Positions 31,657 through 44,800 of a stretch of 64,000 nucleotides of DNA are shown here, one piece after another. The DNA is taken from the NCBI GenBank assembly GCA_018698675.1, contig JABIPA010000009.1:1-64000 (forward strand). Reading direction: 5' to 3'. Source of the stretch: a bacterium. GTDB lineage: Bacteria > Margulisbacteria > Marinamargulisbacteria > JABIPA01. The notes beneath the pieces were generated by a model. The model searched no databases. It was not told the DNA's origin and was given only the letters and a program-made list of their open reading frames with translations. How positions within the stretch are numbered: the first letter of the stretch is position 1; each line of letters opens with the position of its first letter. The translations under genes were made by a program, and so were the position numbers.

Positions 31657-34600
31657 ATGCGTTTGTTTTATAAAATTGTTTCGTTTTCATTTTTTAATAA
31701 TTTTAAACCTAAACCTGATGGTCCAGATAAGTCTTTTTTATTTTCTAAACAGGCGGAACCCATTGTTCCAAATTTATTAACGAACATGGGTCGTATGGTT
31801 CCATTTTTAACAAATGCAAATGCATTGAATAATTTAGAAGATGTGAAGCAAAATGTTTTGGCTCATTTAAGCGAAAGCGACGGTAGTGACAATTCACTTT
31901 CATTTTTTACTGAAGACGAAATAGAAAAATTTTTAACTTCGACGGATGTCTCTTATATTTGTATGTTTTCCTCTCGTATTATTGATTTGTTTGATGACTC
32001 AATTGTTCCACGTGCTTTAAAGGAAGAGATTCACCGTAAATTTTCTGTTCTCGAAGCAAGTACCACCCCTTATTTTAGGGTTGATTCCTTTACTACCTTA
32101 TATAATACCTACATTTTACTTTTATTAAATGCAAAATTTGAAAATTCTTCACAGGTTGTGGCTGCTTTAAACGTATATCCATTGTTAGCAAATTTTTCAT
32201 GTGAGGATGGTGGGAAAACCGAGTTAGAGGCGGCAACCTTACACATAAACGGTCACCCCATTGAGAAACGGCTATTGGGAACTATCGAGCAATTTATATT
32301 AAAAGAATCTCTTTGTGATGGTGTTGATGACATGTATCCAATACATGTTCCTAAAGGTCTTCGGATAATGTTGGGCGGAGAGAAGGAAAAAATAGTTAAA
32401 ATAGATCAATGGGGCTACGGAGCTTTAAGAGGTGTTTCCGCGGGGAAATTATTCAGGCTTTACGATTATATACATACAATGTTTCGAGATGATTGTCAGA
32501 CGTTATCAAGCGAGTTGTCACAGCCTAGTTTCGACGGAGATATGAAAGATAAAATAGAACGATCTTTGATATTTTATGGTATTGATTTAGGTGACTACCA
32601 ACTAGCGTTTGTTGAGGCAAAAATAGATGACAATTTATATCCTGTGTACTTAGACCGTTCTATCGAAAATTTATTTTTAATTATTAGGGAATCTGGGGAC
32701 ATAGCTGTTCAATCACTATATTTAGACAATGAAAAAAATATGGAAGATGTGGATTCTTATATTTTTAGCTTATTGAAATGGTACGGATATATTTTTGAAA
32801 AAGAAAATGGACATGTTGCCGTCACGAGTTATGAGTATTGGGCTTCCAACAGTAACCTTGAAAATGATGCCGAATTAAAAGAAAAAATTTATAGAGATTG
32901 TGATCTTCCTTCGATTGCTGGGCGACTGGACAAAGATTCAATTTCATCGTTATTTAATTTAGTGCTGCCGTCGTTTTATTTATACGAAAAAGTAGACAAG
33001 TATATGGAAAAATTAACGACTGTACTTATGCAATCGAGCTGGGTGCATTCGTCTGAAGACGTCACTTCTAAATTATCTATAACGTCGTATAATGATTTTT
33101 TTAACATTGATAAATCGGAACTGGTCATTCAAGAACTTAAAGATTGCTTACTCGATTATTCAACGGGAGACGACGTTTCTGAAGCGGATGTAGGGAAATC
33201 ACTTTTTATATTGCATGTGTTAGCCGAGCAATGCAGAGATAGTAGTCATGCCATCGCGATTGATATATTTAGGACCGTTACCCCGGATGTATTGGAAGCT
33301 ATTAAAACTAGAGCAACGCATTCAGTATTTATTGCTGCTAAAGTTGACCATGTTAAAGAACGTTACGACGTGATAGAGAAACAGGATGGTTGTAATTTAT
33401 TACTTTGGTTTATTGGAGATGTTCTTTCTGCAGATTTATTGGGGGGAGAGGATTTATTAAATACGCTTATTCGTTTAAACGCGCCTCCAAAACTGTTTGA
33501 GAAATATTCTCAGCAAGAAGTAGCGAAACGGATTGAAAATGGAGTTTCAGGCGTATCTAAACGTACGATATATTCTGAGATATTAGGTAAAAAAGTGTCC
33601 AGCATTGGTGTGTGCTTTTATTTGAACCCTGTTACAGTGACATTTTTGATGGATAGAGTAGATGGTTTTTCTCTTCAAAATAAATTGGATTTGGTCACAT
33701 CGATAAATGTCGATAATATTTCTGATGCTCCTTTAATTTCTGGACTTCAAGAAATAAAGTATAGAGATCCAGACTATTTTCAACGGTATATGAATGATGC
33801 GTCTTTTTTAAGACTTATTGATGCTAAAAACCTTTTGGATGTTTATGTGATTGATCCTGGAAATGACAAAATACTCAGGCATATTTTTAGTAGATCTAAA
33901 GACGATATTCTTAGTTTTTTGAATAGTAGGAACGATTTAACTAAAACAGATTATCCCGTATTTGTTGCTTTAGAGCAGGATAAATTGCAATTATTTCGAT
34001 ATTTATTAGCTCCCACAATTGTTAAAAAATTGGGAAGGGAAGCAATTGACTGTCAATTTGGAATCAATAGGTGCGGAGATCTTGCTAAAGAAAGACTTAA
34101 ATTAAGCGAGAATCTTACCGTTATAGAACTTGCAGTTAAAACAGATTGCATTCCTGTTTTAAGGGCCTTGTTTTCACCGACTATTGTCAATGAGATTGAT
34201 TCGTTATTTTTAATAGAAAATGGGTTGTCTGGAGAGATAAGTGTTGATTTTTTTAATCGATACCAACAGTTAATTACTGGTTGTTTGTTAAACGACGGTG
34301 TAATGAAACGAACGGATTATTTATTTATTCTTTCAGAACCTAATTTTAGGGATGGATTATTTAGATCAGAAAATGGTAAGGCCCCTTTGATTTTATCATT
34401 AATATCAGACGCGTCTTTTCTAGAAACAGTTGGTATCGATTGGTTGAAAAATTTAATCAGCCGTGGACAGCACTTGATTGAAGATGCTGGGATTGAGGAG
34501 ACATCTGGAGATATAGAAACGGTAGCTTCAAGTAATTTGGGCGGGCGTGCGACTTCTGAAAAATTAATAAAAGGACAGTTGCATTTTCTACGTTACTTGA

Positions 34601-37600
34601 TGAGCGAAGAAGGGCATCGGCTATTTTCTAAGGACTGGATTGAGGGTGCTGTTAATCGAGCATTTTCCGAATTTAATTCGTATATGACGTCATTAGGTTC
34701 GTTGTCACGGATTGATGGAATGATTTTTGATTTTTCATTTTTTGAGGTCATTAATATGCTTTTAAAAAAGGATCTTGCGGACGTGGTAACAAAGAAAAAG
34801 GCTATCGACTGTTTGAGTTCTGGAATGGCAATTGTGTCATTACTAAATGAATTTTCAGAAATGGAATGGGAAAATAGTATGTCCTTATTGTTATCGGTAG
34901 AAACGATTCGTCTTTTTGGGACCGATAATATTGATCGTGTTTTAAGTAAAATGCCGTCGGATAAGTTGCTCGACTACTTATATGGAAACGAGTACGAGAC
35001 TTCTTTTTTAAAAAGGTGTATCGAGGATTCTGAGTTTATTGATGAGTGTGGCAAAGAATGGGTCCGAACGATTGTTTTTTCTGCAAAGAAAGAGTTGGAA
35101 AACCCAGGGTATATGGGACATTTGTTGGTAACCTCAAAAAGGCCTGTTTTTGAAATTTTACTGAAGCAAGACTATCTTTCTTTTTTTGGAAAAAAGAGCG
35201 TGACTCACCAACTAGAAAGTATTTGTCTTGGTTGGCATCGGTCTGTTCAAAACGAGATAAAGTTTTGTAGAAAAGAGATTGCAAAGAATGACGTAGTAAC
35301 AAAGAAAGATGAAGACAATTTCGTCGAAGTTGAAACAGATACAGAACATTCTTTTATTAATGGTTTAGGCTATTTAATTTCGGATTCAGGGATTCAGGCA
35401 TTGGGAACAGAGACTATTATGCAAATTTTGAGGAAAGCGTCTTTCGTATGGCGATATAAAGAGACAAAAGTTGTGACGCAAGAATATGCTAGTCGTCGTA
35501 GGATTACTACTGTTAAAGAGCAAATAAATAAGCAGACGTATATGTCTTTTTTTCAAATGGTTTTACAACCAAGTGTATTAACTAATTTTGGATCTAAGTA
35601 TATTTCAGAAATATTTAATTTTAGGTACGAAAATAAAAAGTCGATATGGCCTCTAAACGAAATTTCATATGTGACAGAGTATCGCAATCTTATTGACCAA
35701 TTAATGTCTGAAGAGACAGTTCATGCGATTGGGTCAGAACTTACGACTAAAATCATTAAGGGAATGTTTGTAGATTCGTCATTTGGTGGAATTGGGGAAG
35801 AAGGGGATACACAATGGGTTTTAAGTAAACTGTTGTCTGTGAACGTTGTTAAATGTTTAGGGCGAGAAAATATAATGAGTATTTTACTACAATTTAAAAA
35901 CGATCGTTTTTTATCTGCATTGTGTTATGTCTCCGACGAACCTAGTTTATTAATGAAATTAATTTCGGATCCTAAGTTTTTGTCTGTTATGGGCGGGGCG
36001 GGTATGAGGTCGTTTCTTGAGTTATTACGAGATTTCTCGAGCTCGATGAACTTGAGTATTAAGATGTTTGGTGGTGGGGAATTAATTTTTAAGTCTTTAA
36101 TGAGTGATGCCATGAGTCAAACGGTTGGGCGACCCTATATTATAAATTTTGTTAAAAGTCGTTGTGACTCTTGTTTAAGTTGCGAATATAACGTGCCTTT
36201 CGATGATGTGTTTATCGGCTTGTTTAGCTTTTTGTTAGATGCAGATGTTGTGGATCAATTGGGAAACGAGTACGTATTTATGTGTTTTAATGATTTGGTT
36301 AATAATAATGTTAAAGAGTTATTCGATGCGACAAGGTTTCGATTTATAGAAATATTGTTACTTGAAGGAAGTGTTTCTAAATTAGGGGATAAGATTTTTT
36401 TAAATATGCTTAATGGTCTTAATCGTTCTGAGTTTATCGATATGATTTGTGCACAGCGTATAAATCAAGATGGGGAACTAAGTCCTCCATTATTGGATGA
36501 TTTAGTTAAAACTTTTGGTCAAGAAGGTAGTTTTTTTGGAGCGCTAGGTCAAAAAGGTTCTCGCGTGTTTGTCGAATATATTACGGGCTGCACGTTTAGT
36601 AAAGATGAACAACAAAAGGATGGGCTTGTCACTTTTCCACCTGTTCCAGAATACGACATGCTTTTAGATCCCCGTGTATGTCGTGATTCTCTATTAATTT
36701 TGGAATTGTTATTGAGTCCAGACGCCATATCTTTTTTTGGAAAGGATTTTTCTGTTGATATAGCGACACAATATATTCAACGTACTTCGTATAAGGAGTT
36801 AGAATGGATGAAGCTAACGGCATATAGAGTGACTCAATATGTATTAACCGTCGATGTCATCGATAGGCTCGGTTTAGATAATGTGATGTCTCTATTGAAA
36901 AATATTCGGTTTGGATATGGTGAAGATAAGGATGTGAGTGTGAATGGACATGGCTATTTATTTCAACGTGCATTACAGCCTGAGATATCTAAAAAATTAG
37001 GACGAGATAATCTAGTAGATATTTTTAGTTTGTTTAACAGACTTGAGAAATCAATTTGGCCTTTGAACGGAGCTTGTGAGGATACTCGCTTGGAGGTTTT
37101 TAATTTACTTTTATCTGAAAATACGGTCTCCATTTTAGGATCTGAAATGGTTATTCATTTGCTAAGTTGTTCAGCACAGGAATTGGGAAAAGAGGCCTAT
37201 CAGCTTAAAGAGATCGATGAACTACGTATGAAATTAAGTACACCGGTGGAGAGAAATGAAGTGTCTCTTTTTTGGACCGTTTGTCGAGATAACCCAGAGC
37301 AATTCAATCGTATTCTTGAAGAAGAAATTATTGAATTATTGGGACTGGACCCTGTTATTAAGTGGTTATCTACAAAACATTCTGAATATTGTGGAAATTC
37401 TTATAGGGTGGTAGGGCATAAAAATTTTTCAAAAAGGTATGATGACCGCATAGAAATTGTTCATGCTATTTCCACTTTATTAGTTCCAAAAAAGATAGAG
37501 CTGATGGGCATATTAAATGTTCATAATCTTGTTCGTATGAGTAATTTGTATTTAAGAGAAATTGGTAGGAGAGAGATTCGCGTTGATTATTTTAATGGTG

Positions 37601-38220
37601 ATTGCTTTCGCCATTTACTAATGAAACTAATGTCTCCGGACATTATTGATGCTTTAGGATCGGACTTTGTTTGTAATTTTTTAATTCAAGAGTTAGCTAT
37701 GAGTAGCATGAGTTTTGGAACGTCTTATTTTGATTGGCTATATACCAATCATTATGAAAGAAAATATGGAACTGAGCCGGTAACAGATTTGGGTAATCCA
37801 GAAATTGAAGTCATTTTTAATAAAGACACATTACGTCATTTGGGGAGGGAAAACGTTGCAAATATATTTATTAATACTCCTATTTTATTAGGAGAGTCTG
37901 TCTTTAATTGCTGCGTTGAATCCGAAGACGATATGGATTTTTTTAGAGAGAAAGTACTCGAGTCTTTGCCTTCTTCAAGGGCATGGAATCGTCATAAAGA
38001 ACTTGGACTTACTAAACATTGGCGACTCAGAAGTGTTCCTTCTTGTACTAATTCTCCCATTTGTATTACGTTTGAAGTGAGGGGAAGAACCTATCGAATG
38101 GACGTGAATGTTAGTTTTCTGGAAGCTGTTAATTCAAAATATTCACGTAGAGATATATTTACTCATGTTTCTGACTTTGTTCGATTTTTTGGCGGGGAAA
38201 ATAAGGAAATTTGGACATAA
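31657..38220 (+). CDS. Giant helical-repeat family member 3 (P3), ~2187 aa
   Basis: Paralogue of P2 along its length (MRLFYKIVSFSFF...; C-terminus FGGENKEIWT). Alternative start at 31651 in track. Confidence 0.9.
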   Translation: MRLFYKIVSFSFFNNFKPKPDGPDKSFLFSKQAEPIVPNLLTNMGRMVPFLTNANALNNLEDVKQNVLAHLSESDGSDNSLSFFTEDEIEKFLTSTDVSYICMFSSRIIDLFDDSIVPRALKEEIHRKFSVLEASTTPYFRVDSFTTLYNTYILLLLNAKFENSSQVVAALNVYPLLANFSCEDGGKTELEAATLHINGHPIEKRLLGTIEQFILKESLCDGVDDMYPIHVPKGLRIMLGGEKEKIVKIDQWGYGALRGVSAGKLFRLYDYIHTMFRDDCQTLSSELSQPSFDGDMKDKIERSLIFYGIDLGDYQLAFVEAKIDDNLYPVYLDRSIENLFLIIRESGDIAVQSLYLDNEKNMEDVDSYIFSLLKWYGYIFEKENGHVAVTSYEYWASNSNLENDAELKEKIYRDCDLPSIAGRLDKDSISSLFNLVLPSFYLYEKVDKYMEKLTTVLMQSSWVHSSEDVTSKLSITSYNDFFNIDKSELVIQELKDCLLDYSTGDDVSEADVGKSLFILHVLAEQCRDSSHAIAIDIFRTVTPDVLEAIKTRATHSVFIAAKVDHVKERYDVIEKQDGCNLLLWFIGDVLSADLLGGEDLLNTLIRLNAPPKLFEKYSQQEVAKRIENGVSGVSKRTIYSEILGKKVSSIGVCFYLNPVTVTFLMDRVDGFSLQNKLDLVTSINVDNISDAPLISGLQEIKYRDPDYFQRYMNDASFLRLIDAKNLLDVYVIDPGNDKILRHIFSRSKDDILSFLNSRNDLTKTDYPVFVALEQDKLQLFRYLLAPTIVKKLGREAIDCQFGINRCGDLAKERLKLSENLTVIELAVKTDCIPVLRALFSPTIVNEIDSLFLIENGLSGEISVDFFNRYQQLITGCLLNDGVMKRTDYLFILSEPNFRDGLFRSENGKAPLILSLISDASFLETVGIDWLKNLISRGQHLIEDAGIEETSGDIETVASSNLGGRATSEKLIKGQLHFLRYLMSEEGHRLFSKDWIEGAVNRAFSEFNSYMTSLGSLSRIDGMIFDFSFFEVINMLLKKDLADVVTKKKAIDCLSSGMAIVSLLNEFSEMEWENSMSLLLSVETIRLFGTDNIDRVLSKMPSDKLLDYLYGNEYETSFLKRCIEDSEFIDECGKEWVRTIVFSAKKELENPGYMGHLLVTSKRPVFEILLKQDYLSFFGKKSVTHQLESICLGWHRSVQNEIKFCRKEIAKNDVVTKKDEDNFVEVETDTEHSFINGLGYLISDSGIQALGTETIMQILRKASFVWRYKETKVVTQEYASRRRITTVKEQINKQTYMSFFQMVLQPSVLTNFGSKYISEIFNFRYENKKSIWPLNEISYVTEYRNLIDQLMSEETVHAIGSELTTKIIKGMFVDSSFGGIGEEGDTQWVLSKLLSVNVVKCLGRENIMSILLQFKNDRFLSALCYVSDEPSLLMKLISDPKFLSVMGGAGMRSFLELLRDFSSSMNLSIKMFGGGELIFKSLMSDAMSQTVGRPYIINFVKSRCDSCLSCEYNVPFDDVFIGLFSFLLDADVVDQLGNEYVFMCFNDLVNNNVKELFDATRFRFIEILLLEGSVSKLGDKIFLNMLNGLNRSEFIDMICAQRINQDGELSPPLLDDLVKTFGQEGSFFGALGQKGSRVFVEYITGCTFSKDEQQKDGLVTFPPVPEYDMLLDPRVCRDSLLILELLLSPDAISFFGKDFSVDIATQYIQRTSYKELEWMKLTAYRVTQYVLTVDVIDRLGLDNVMSLLKNIRFGYGEDKDVSVNGHGYLFQRALQPEISKKLGRDNLVDIFSLFNRLEKSIWPLNGACEDTRLEVFNLLLSENTVSILGSEMVIHLLSCSAQELGKEAYQLKEIDELRMKLSTPVERNEVSLFWTVCRDNPEQFNRILEEEIIELLGLDPVIKWLSTKHSEYCGNSYRVVGHKNFSKRYDDRIEIVHAISTLLVPKKIELMGILNVHNLVRMSNLYLREIGRREIRVDYFNGDCFRHLLMKLMSPDIIDALGSDFVCNFLIQELAMSSMSFGTSYFDWLYTNHYERKYGTEPVTDLGNPEIEVIFNKDTLRHLGRENVANIFINTPILLGESVFNCCVESEDDMDFFREKVLESLPSSRAWNRHKELGLTKHWRLRSVPSCTNSPICITFEVRGRTYRMDVNVSFLEAVNSKYSRRDIFTHVSDFVRFFGGENKEIWT

Positions 38221-38396
38221 TTTTGAGACACTCTAAATTTGTTCGGAGATTTTAGGCGGTACCTCGGCATCAATACGGTAGGTGTATGTTGAATCGAGGT
38301 CTATTGTCCCGGTTTGGGAGTGAGAAAATTCTTGAGATGTTTGCTGTGATTCCATTTGGAGTTTATGAAACTGATAACGGGAATAAGGAGTGAACA

Positions 38397-38711
38397 ATGT
38401 TTGAAATATCTAAAATAACTGAGTTTTTACGATGGGGAAATTATAATGCTCCTACTGTTACTTTAGAATCTCAGAATGATATAAAAGCGATCAAGGAAGA
38501 TATTTTGCTTGGAACTATGGATAGTCTTAATATTGCAGCTGGTTTAATTGGAAATATTTCTAGAGAAGCAAATGCTCCTGCATGGGCAAAGCCATTGCAA
38601 AAAATTGTGATAGGAGTTCGAGGTGATTTAGATTATGCAATTGGAGATTCTAGAATTAAAATTTCTAAAGATGCTGTTGCTAGAATTGAAAAACTATTTC
38701 GTAAGGAATAA
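38397..38711 (+). CDS. Hypothetical 104-aa protein
   Basis: ATAAGGAGTG SD before ATG; MFEISKITEFLRWGNYNAPTVTLESQNDIKAIKEDILLG...; only small gene between the giant paralogues. Confidence 0.7.
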   Translation: MFEISKITEFLRWGNYNAPTVTLESQNDIKAIKEDILLGTMDSLNIAAGLIGNISREANAPAWAKPLQKIVIGVRGDLDYAIGDSRIKISKDAVARIEKLFRKE

Positions 38712-38862
38712 TAGTTAACGACACGTTCAATTTTTTTCTTCTCCGTTACAGTTAGACATGCCGACTTCATAGTTTAAAAAACAACAAAAATGGGAATAAA
38801 GCTCTATCTAATTTATTCAATTTAATGCTATTAGATGCTAGTTTTTGGGGAGGGACTAATAG

Positions 38863-41800
38863 GTGTTGTTTAATTTTTTATATAAAATTGTTTCTTTGAA
38901 TGAAATTGGCCTTGAGTTGCCTGAATTTTTGGAAACGATAAAACCTAAATTAAATACTTCAGATCCCGAGCCCATCGTATCCAATCTTGAAACCTCGCTA
39001 GACGCAATTATTCCTTTTTTAACGAATGCTAAAAGTTCTTCTGATTTGGACAATGTTACAGAACGAGTGGTTCAGGTTATTCAAAAAACTCAAAAAAACT
39101 TACGCGTAAGAAATGAATCATCCGATTATTTTACCCGAGAAAAGATAGGCCAATATGTAACATCTAAATCAAAAAATTCTGCGATAGATTTTTCAATTGC
39201 CGTTATCGAATTATTTGATACCTCTATTATTTCAGAAGTTTTTAAGAACGAACTTAAATTGAAATTTCGTAAACTTTCCGGATGTGATACCCCTTATTTT
39301 AGTAATGATTCGTTTACTAATATGTACAAAATTTATTTTTTACTTTTGTTAGACGCTTATTTTGAAAATGATTCTCAAGTTGTGTCTGCTTTAACGGTTT
39401 ATCCTATTGAGGCAAATTTTGCTTGTGAAGACGGCGGGAAGGCAGAACTAGAAAAAGCGATAAATCGTTTAGCAGGAGATGTTATGCAGCTTAAGGTAGA
39501 AGGGGCTTTTTCTAAGTTTATACTAACGGACAACGTCTGCTTGGGTGTTGATGTTGTGATGGAAATTCATGTTCCTATCGGTCTTCGCATAATGATGGCG
39601 GGTGATAAATCAAAGCTAGTTACCTTAGATGGCAATGCTCTTGGCGCGTTGAGCCAAGTTTCTGCCGAGAAACTTTTCAAATTGTATGGTGCCGTTAAAG
39701 GTATGTTTGAAGATGAAAGTCGTGAAATGGGTCAAATACTTACACAAACAGAGTTTGATTGTTATGAAAAAAAGAGAATTGAAGAATCTTTGATTTTTTA
39801 TGGGATGGATTTTAGTAATTATAAAGATGCGTTTCTTCAAGCTAAAACAAATGATGACGGATTTGCCGTGTGTTTATCTATGTCTAAAGAAATGGTTTTT
39901 TCTTTAATAAGAGAAACTAAGTATGAGCATCTTCAAGATTTATATTTGGAAAACTGTGACGGTTTTGATGAAGTAGATAGATATGTCGTCGAATCATTAA
40001 TTCGATTTGGGTATTTGAAAGTAGATGCTTCGAATGAGATTACCTTAGTCGTAGATTATGCTTTTTGGGGGGTGGAAACCTCTGGGCCAGCTCCGACTTC
40101 TTTAGAGGGCGGTGATTTAACGGGGGAGCAGCTAAAATGTATTTTTAATTTGATTGCACCCCAGTTTTATCTATATGAAAAGTCAGATAATTATATAGAA
40201 AATTTAACAAAAGCGGTTCAAGTTTCTCCATGGGTTAATGATGCGAGTGTTGAAAATACTACCTTATCAATTGCTTCTTATAACGACTTTTTTAAAGAAT
40301 ATGTTTCTGAGGTATTGGTATCAGACGTCAAAACTTGTTTACTCGAATATGCGGATGGAGCTGAACGATCTGAATACGATGTTCGATTGTCTTTATACCT
40401 TTTACATATTGTTTCAGAGGTTTGCAATAACAATAGTTATAGTATAGCGATGGATCTTTTTAAGAGTATTACGTCGGAAAAATTGGATAACATAAAACAA
40501 AGAGGCCAGGCTTCGCTTTTTATTTCAAATACTGTCGATCAGATTATCGAAAGACAACGTGTTATTAGCGGGATTAAAAATTGTAAAGTAAAGCAACTCT
40601 ATTTAGACGGAACTGTGAATTTAGATAATGCCTATCATCGATATGAAGTATTTCAAGCGCTTGTTGAAACGAATAGCCCCGCTCATGTTTTAGAAGAATT
40701 TTGTTCACGAGATGCAAAAAGGCGAGGCGTTGAAGAGGCGCGCGTTTATGATGAATTGTTAACGATGGATATTATGTATGAGCAATCTATTTGCTTTTAC
40801 TTGGCGCCAGAAACGATAAATATATTGTCGAAGCATTGGTCTAAGAATCAAGTCGTAGATTTATTGATGAGAAAAAATAAACCTCCTAAACTTGAAGGAA
40901 CAAATCATAATGAATTTTCTTCAACAATAGGGCTTCAGGAAATCCATTACAAAGAGGAAGGGGCGCTTCAGGCGTATATGAAAGATTTTGAATTTATGGA
41001 TCTTCTTTCTGTACAACAGTTGCGAAAATTGTGTGACGTTTTTCCAGATAATGATTATGTGTTACAGGGTATTTTCTCTAGACCTAAAGAAAAGATCCTT
41101 CAATTTTTAGCCATAGATTCTTCTTTAGGCTATGTGTTGGAGAAAGCAGTAAAGAAGAAGACGTATAAAATTTTTAAATATCTTTTATCTAAAGATACGG
41201 TTTGTAAATTAACTTCAGAAACTGTGGGCTTTTTAATATTGGATTCTACGCCTGGAATGATTGGTAGCAGCACATCTGTATTAGATGGATTGGACTTGGA
41301 GGTTGGAAAGCCTATTTTAAATATAATGTTTTCTTCGGAATTATCTGGGCATTTCGATTTGCTTTCTTTTTTAAGACAAGCGACATTAGTTGATTTTTCT
41401 AATTTAATTTTTCGTAAAAATCCAAGTTTAATCATTAATTATTTGTTAAGTCCTGACGTAAGACATAATGTTGAATTTTCAAAAATTTCGTCTTTTGTAG
41501 CTGACTTTCCTACGTTTTCTCAGTTTTTGTTTCAACCTAATATCAAAGCAAATGGAAAGGTGCCTGTAATTACTTTTTTACAAGATAAATCGTTTGTTAA
41601 TTTTCTAGGTAGAGATGGGTGCCAGTCGTTACTTTGTAAGGTTCCGAATCTAGAATCAGAACAAGATATTTCAAATAAAGTCGTTAAGGGCGACTTTGTT
41701 TTTTTGAAATACTTACTTAGTGAAGAAGGCCTATCTATATTTGGAAAAGAGTGGGCTGTTAGTGTCGTTAAAACGGCTTGTAATGGTGCTAAGAAAGTTC

Positions 41801-44800
41801 TAATTGGATACGGCGCAGATAGAAATAACTCTTTGGAATCCGAAGATATTTTTTCATTTTCAACGTTACTTGGGTTATTGATGACAAGTGATGTTATAGA
41901 AAAAGATGAATTGGTTTTTATGGCAAAGGGATTGTCGTCTATTTTTGATTTAAATGTAATAGATACCAGGAAAGAAGAATGCTTGTTCTATAAATTCTTT
42001 TTAAATTTGGATGTTTTGAAAAAATTGGATAAAAACCTTGTTCTATCTCTTTTAAATGAGTGTAATCAAACGTCAATCGGGGACTATTTGTTTTCTGGTG
42101 ACGGTGAAAATTATCGATTAATGACCGATGTTCTTTTAAATAAAGATTTTGTCGAATACGTAGGAAAAGATTGGATTCGGTGTCTGATTTTTCCTCAAAA
42201 TGTGATTGATATTGTTCCTGAATCTATTGAATCTGTCGGTCCTAATACGCGAAGAAATATGCCTAAAACAGTCAGTCAATCACTTGCAAACTCCTTGTTT
42301 CAAGAAGACTTGCATTTTTTGACCTATTTATTGAGTAAGGACGGGGTATCTTTCTTCGGTCTTGATTATATAAAGTCGATTGTTAAAGTTACGGGAGATG
42401 AGTGCCAGTACGTATTATCTAAAAACCAAAATATTTCTTATAGTCAGTATTACGATTTTCTATTGTCGGATGAGTTGGTAGCTATTTTTGGAGTGGATCT
42501 CGTCACCAATTATATTTGTTTAGCGCATTTAAATTTATCAAATGTATACCGGCAGTCGGATTATCACCATATGTTTACATCCTTATTAACAGTTGCTCGT
42601 GTTGAGCAGTTTAAGAAAGAAAATATTTGTACCATATTTAATATGATCGATAGCCGACATGTTTTTGATTATTTTTTGACTAGAAATGAATCTGGAATCT
42701 TTAATTTACAAACGGCAATAGAAGATTCTCTATTGGTTGACGCAATTGGAACAAAATCATTGCAGTCACTCATCCGGTTTGATGCAAAAAGGACAGAGAA
42801 TGAAATAAGATTTTTAGGTGGATTCATTGTAAAAGGTGATTTGGATATTCCTAAACTTTTATTGACTCCGACCGTCATTTCCTTTTTTGGCAAAGATTTA
42901 ATATCTGAGGTAATAGGGGATATTTGTAAAGGTCGCAATCATTTATTGTCTGGCGAAGAAGATGCTTTTTTTAAAATGCTTTCATTTTTACTATCTGAAC
43001 CAATTATAGATGTATTGGGTGGGGATCGAGTTACGACCGTTTTCGAGAATGCGTCGTTTTTCTTTAAGCCAGGGACTAGTGTAGTAGATGGGTATAAGCA
43101 GCTTCGAGATAACAGAGGGAAAATGGTAACCGTTCGTTATGATTTAGAAGTTGAAGACCATGTGAAACAAGCAAATTGGAAAGGATATCTTGAATTTTTT
43201 AATGAGGTTTTAAGCTCTGAAAAATTACAAATACTTGGAAAAACGAATGCTTTAAAATTATTCGACCTTAAATATAAAAATGATGATCCTGTATGGCCTC
43301 TTTCTAAAAGCGTACCGTTTGATGCTTTTTTGAACTTATTTAATCTATTGGTTTCAGAGGATGTTGTAGCCGTATTGGGTGGCGATAATGTGGTTAAGCT
43401 ATTAGAGAAGATAACTATGTTTGATTATGTTCAATCTCCCTATTCGGATCGTCATATGTTTAAGATTTTTAATATTTTATTGAGTTCTGAGGTGGTTAAT
43501 TCTTTTGGAAAAGATAATATCCTCTCTCTTTTAAAAACCTCCGATTTGCTTGTTTTAAGGGATTTTTTATTTTCTTTCCCTAAAGAAACTTGTTTACTTC
43601 AATCGATGTTGTCAGATCTTGACTATAGGGGGCTTGTTGGCGCGGAATGGACGCAAGATTTATTTCTTTTATTTAAAGATGAAGTAATTGATGGGATGTC
43701 CTTTGGGATGTTTTTATTTTCAAATGGAATGGGTATTCGTAAACTTCTTGTGAACCCACAGATTACAGAATTTATTGGCAAACCTTTTATGTCTGATTTA
43801 ATAGAATCTCTTTTTGATTTTTGTAAGAGTATGCCAGAGAAAAATGATGAGGTTAGGGCTCAAGCGTTTATGAAAGGCGTTGAATTTGTGTTTTCTTCAG
43901 ATGTCATGTCCTTACTTGGTGTAGATAAGGTATCTGCTATTGTAAATAACTTTACTTTTTCAGATATAGAAAGTTTGTCAGGGGCTTTATCTGGACACAC
44001 CTACTTTTTTGGCAGATTACTTACAGATGATTGTGTTCGGGCATTGGGTAAAGATAGGGTTCTTTTGCATATGCAGGTTAAGGACGAAAATGGTGTTTCT
44101 TTGTGGCCGCCGAAAGAAAAAAGGGCGTACAATTTTAAAAATATTTTAGATAAGCTTTTAACTAAATCCACGATACGGGAGTTGGGGAGGACGGACGTGG
44201 ATGTTTTACTTAGGCAGGTCCTGCAGTCAGGAGATGGATCTTTTATGACCGAATCAAATATGGTTTTGTTTTTAGAGAACATATTGTCGGATGACGTAAT
44301 GGATTCTTTAGGAAAGTACTTTGTTTCAAATCTTATAATTGGATTGAATGTGTCCGTACTTAAAGATGTTGTTTTTGGGAAAGACGACTCTACTTTAAAA
44401 TTATTTCTTTCTTCGGAGATCTTAGAAAACTTAGGCGATACTTTTGTTTTTCAATTACTTAAAAATTTATTGGCAGATTGTAAACTGGATGGTAGTCAGC
44501 CGGCTCAATTAAGCTCTTTTTTTCGGATACTGTTCGAATTAGATGGTATCGATCGTATTGGAATTGAAAACGTAATTGGTCTTATCGAAGCATGTGATTC
44601 CGATTTGCTACGAAAATCTTTGTTAACTAATTCATATGCAGAAGAAAATGCCTTTTTAACGGTGATTAATAAAAAACAATCGAGAGAGTTATTTTTATAT
44701 TCTTTTGGGACTGAAAATTTAAAAAAATTGATTGCTTGCTTGGTAAAAGCCTCCACAATCAATGCCACTCAACCATTAATGTTTAAAAATGAACGATCGG

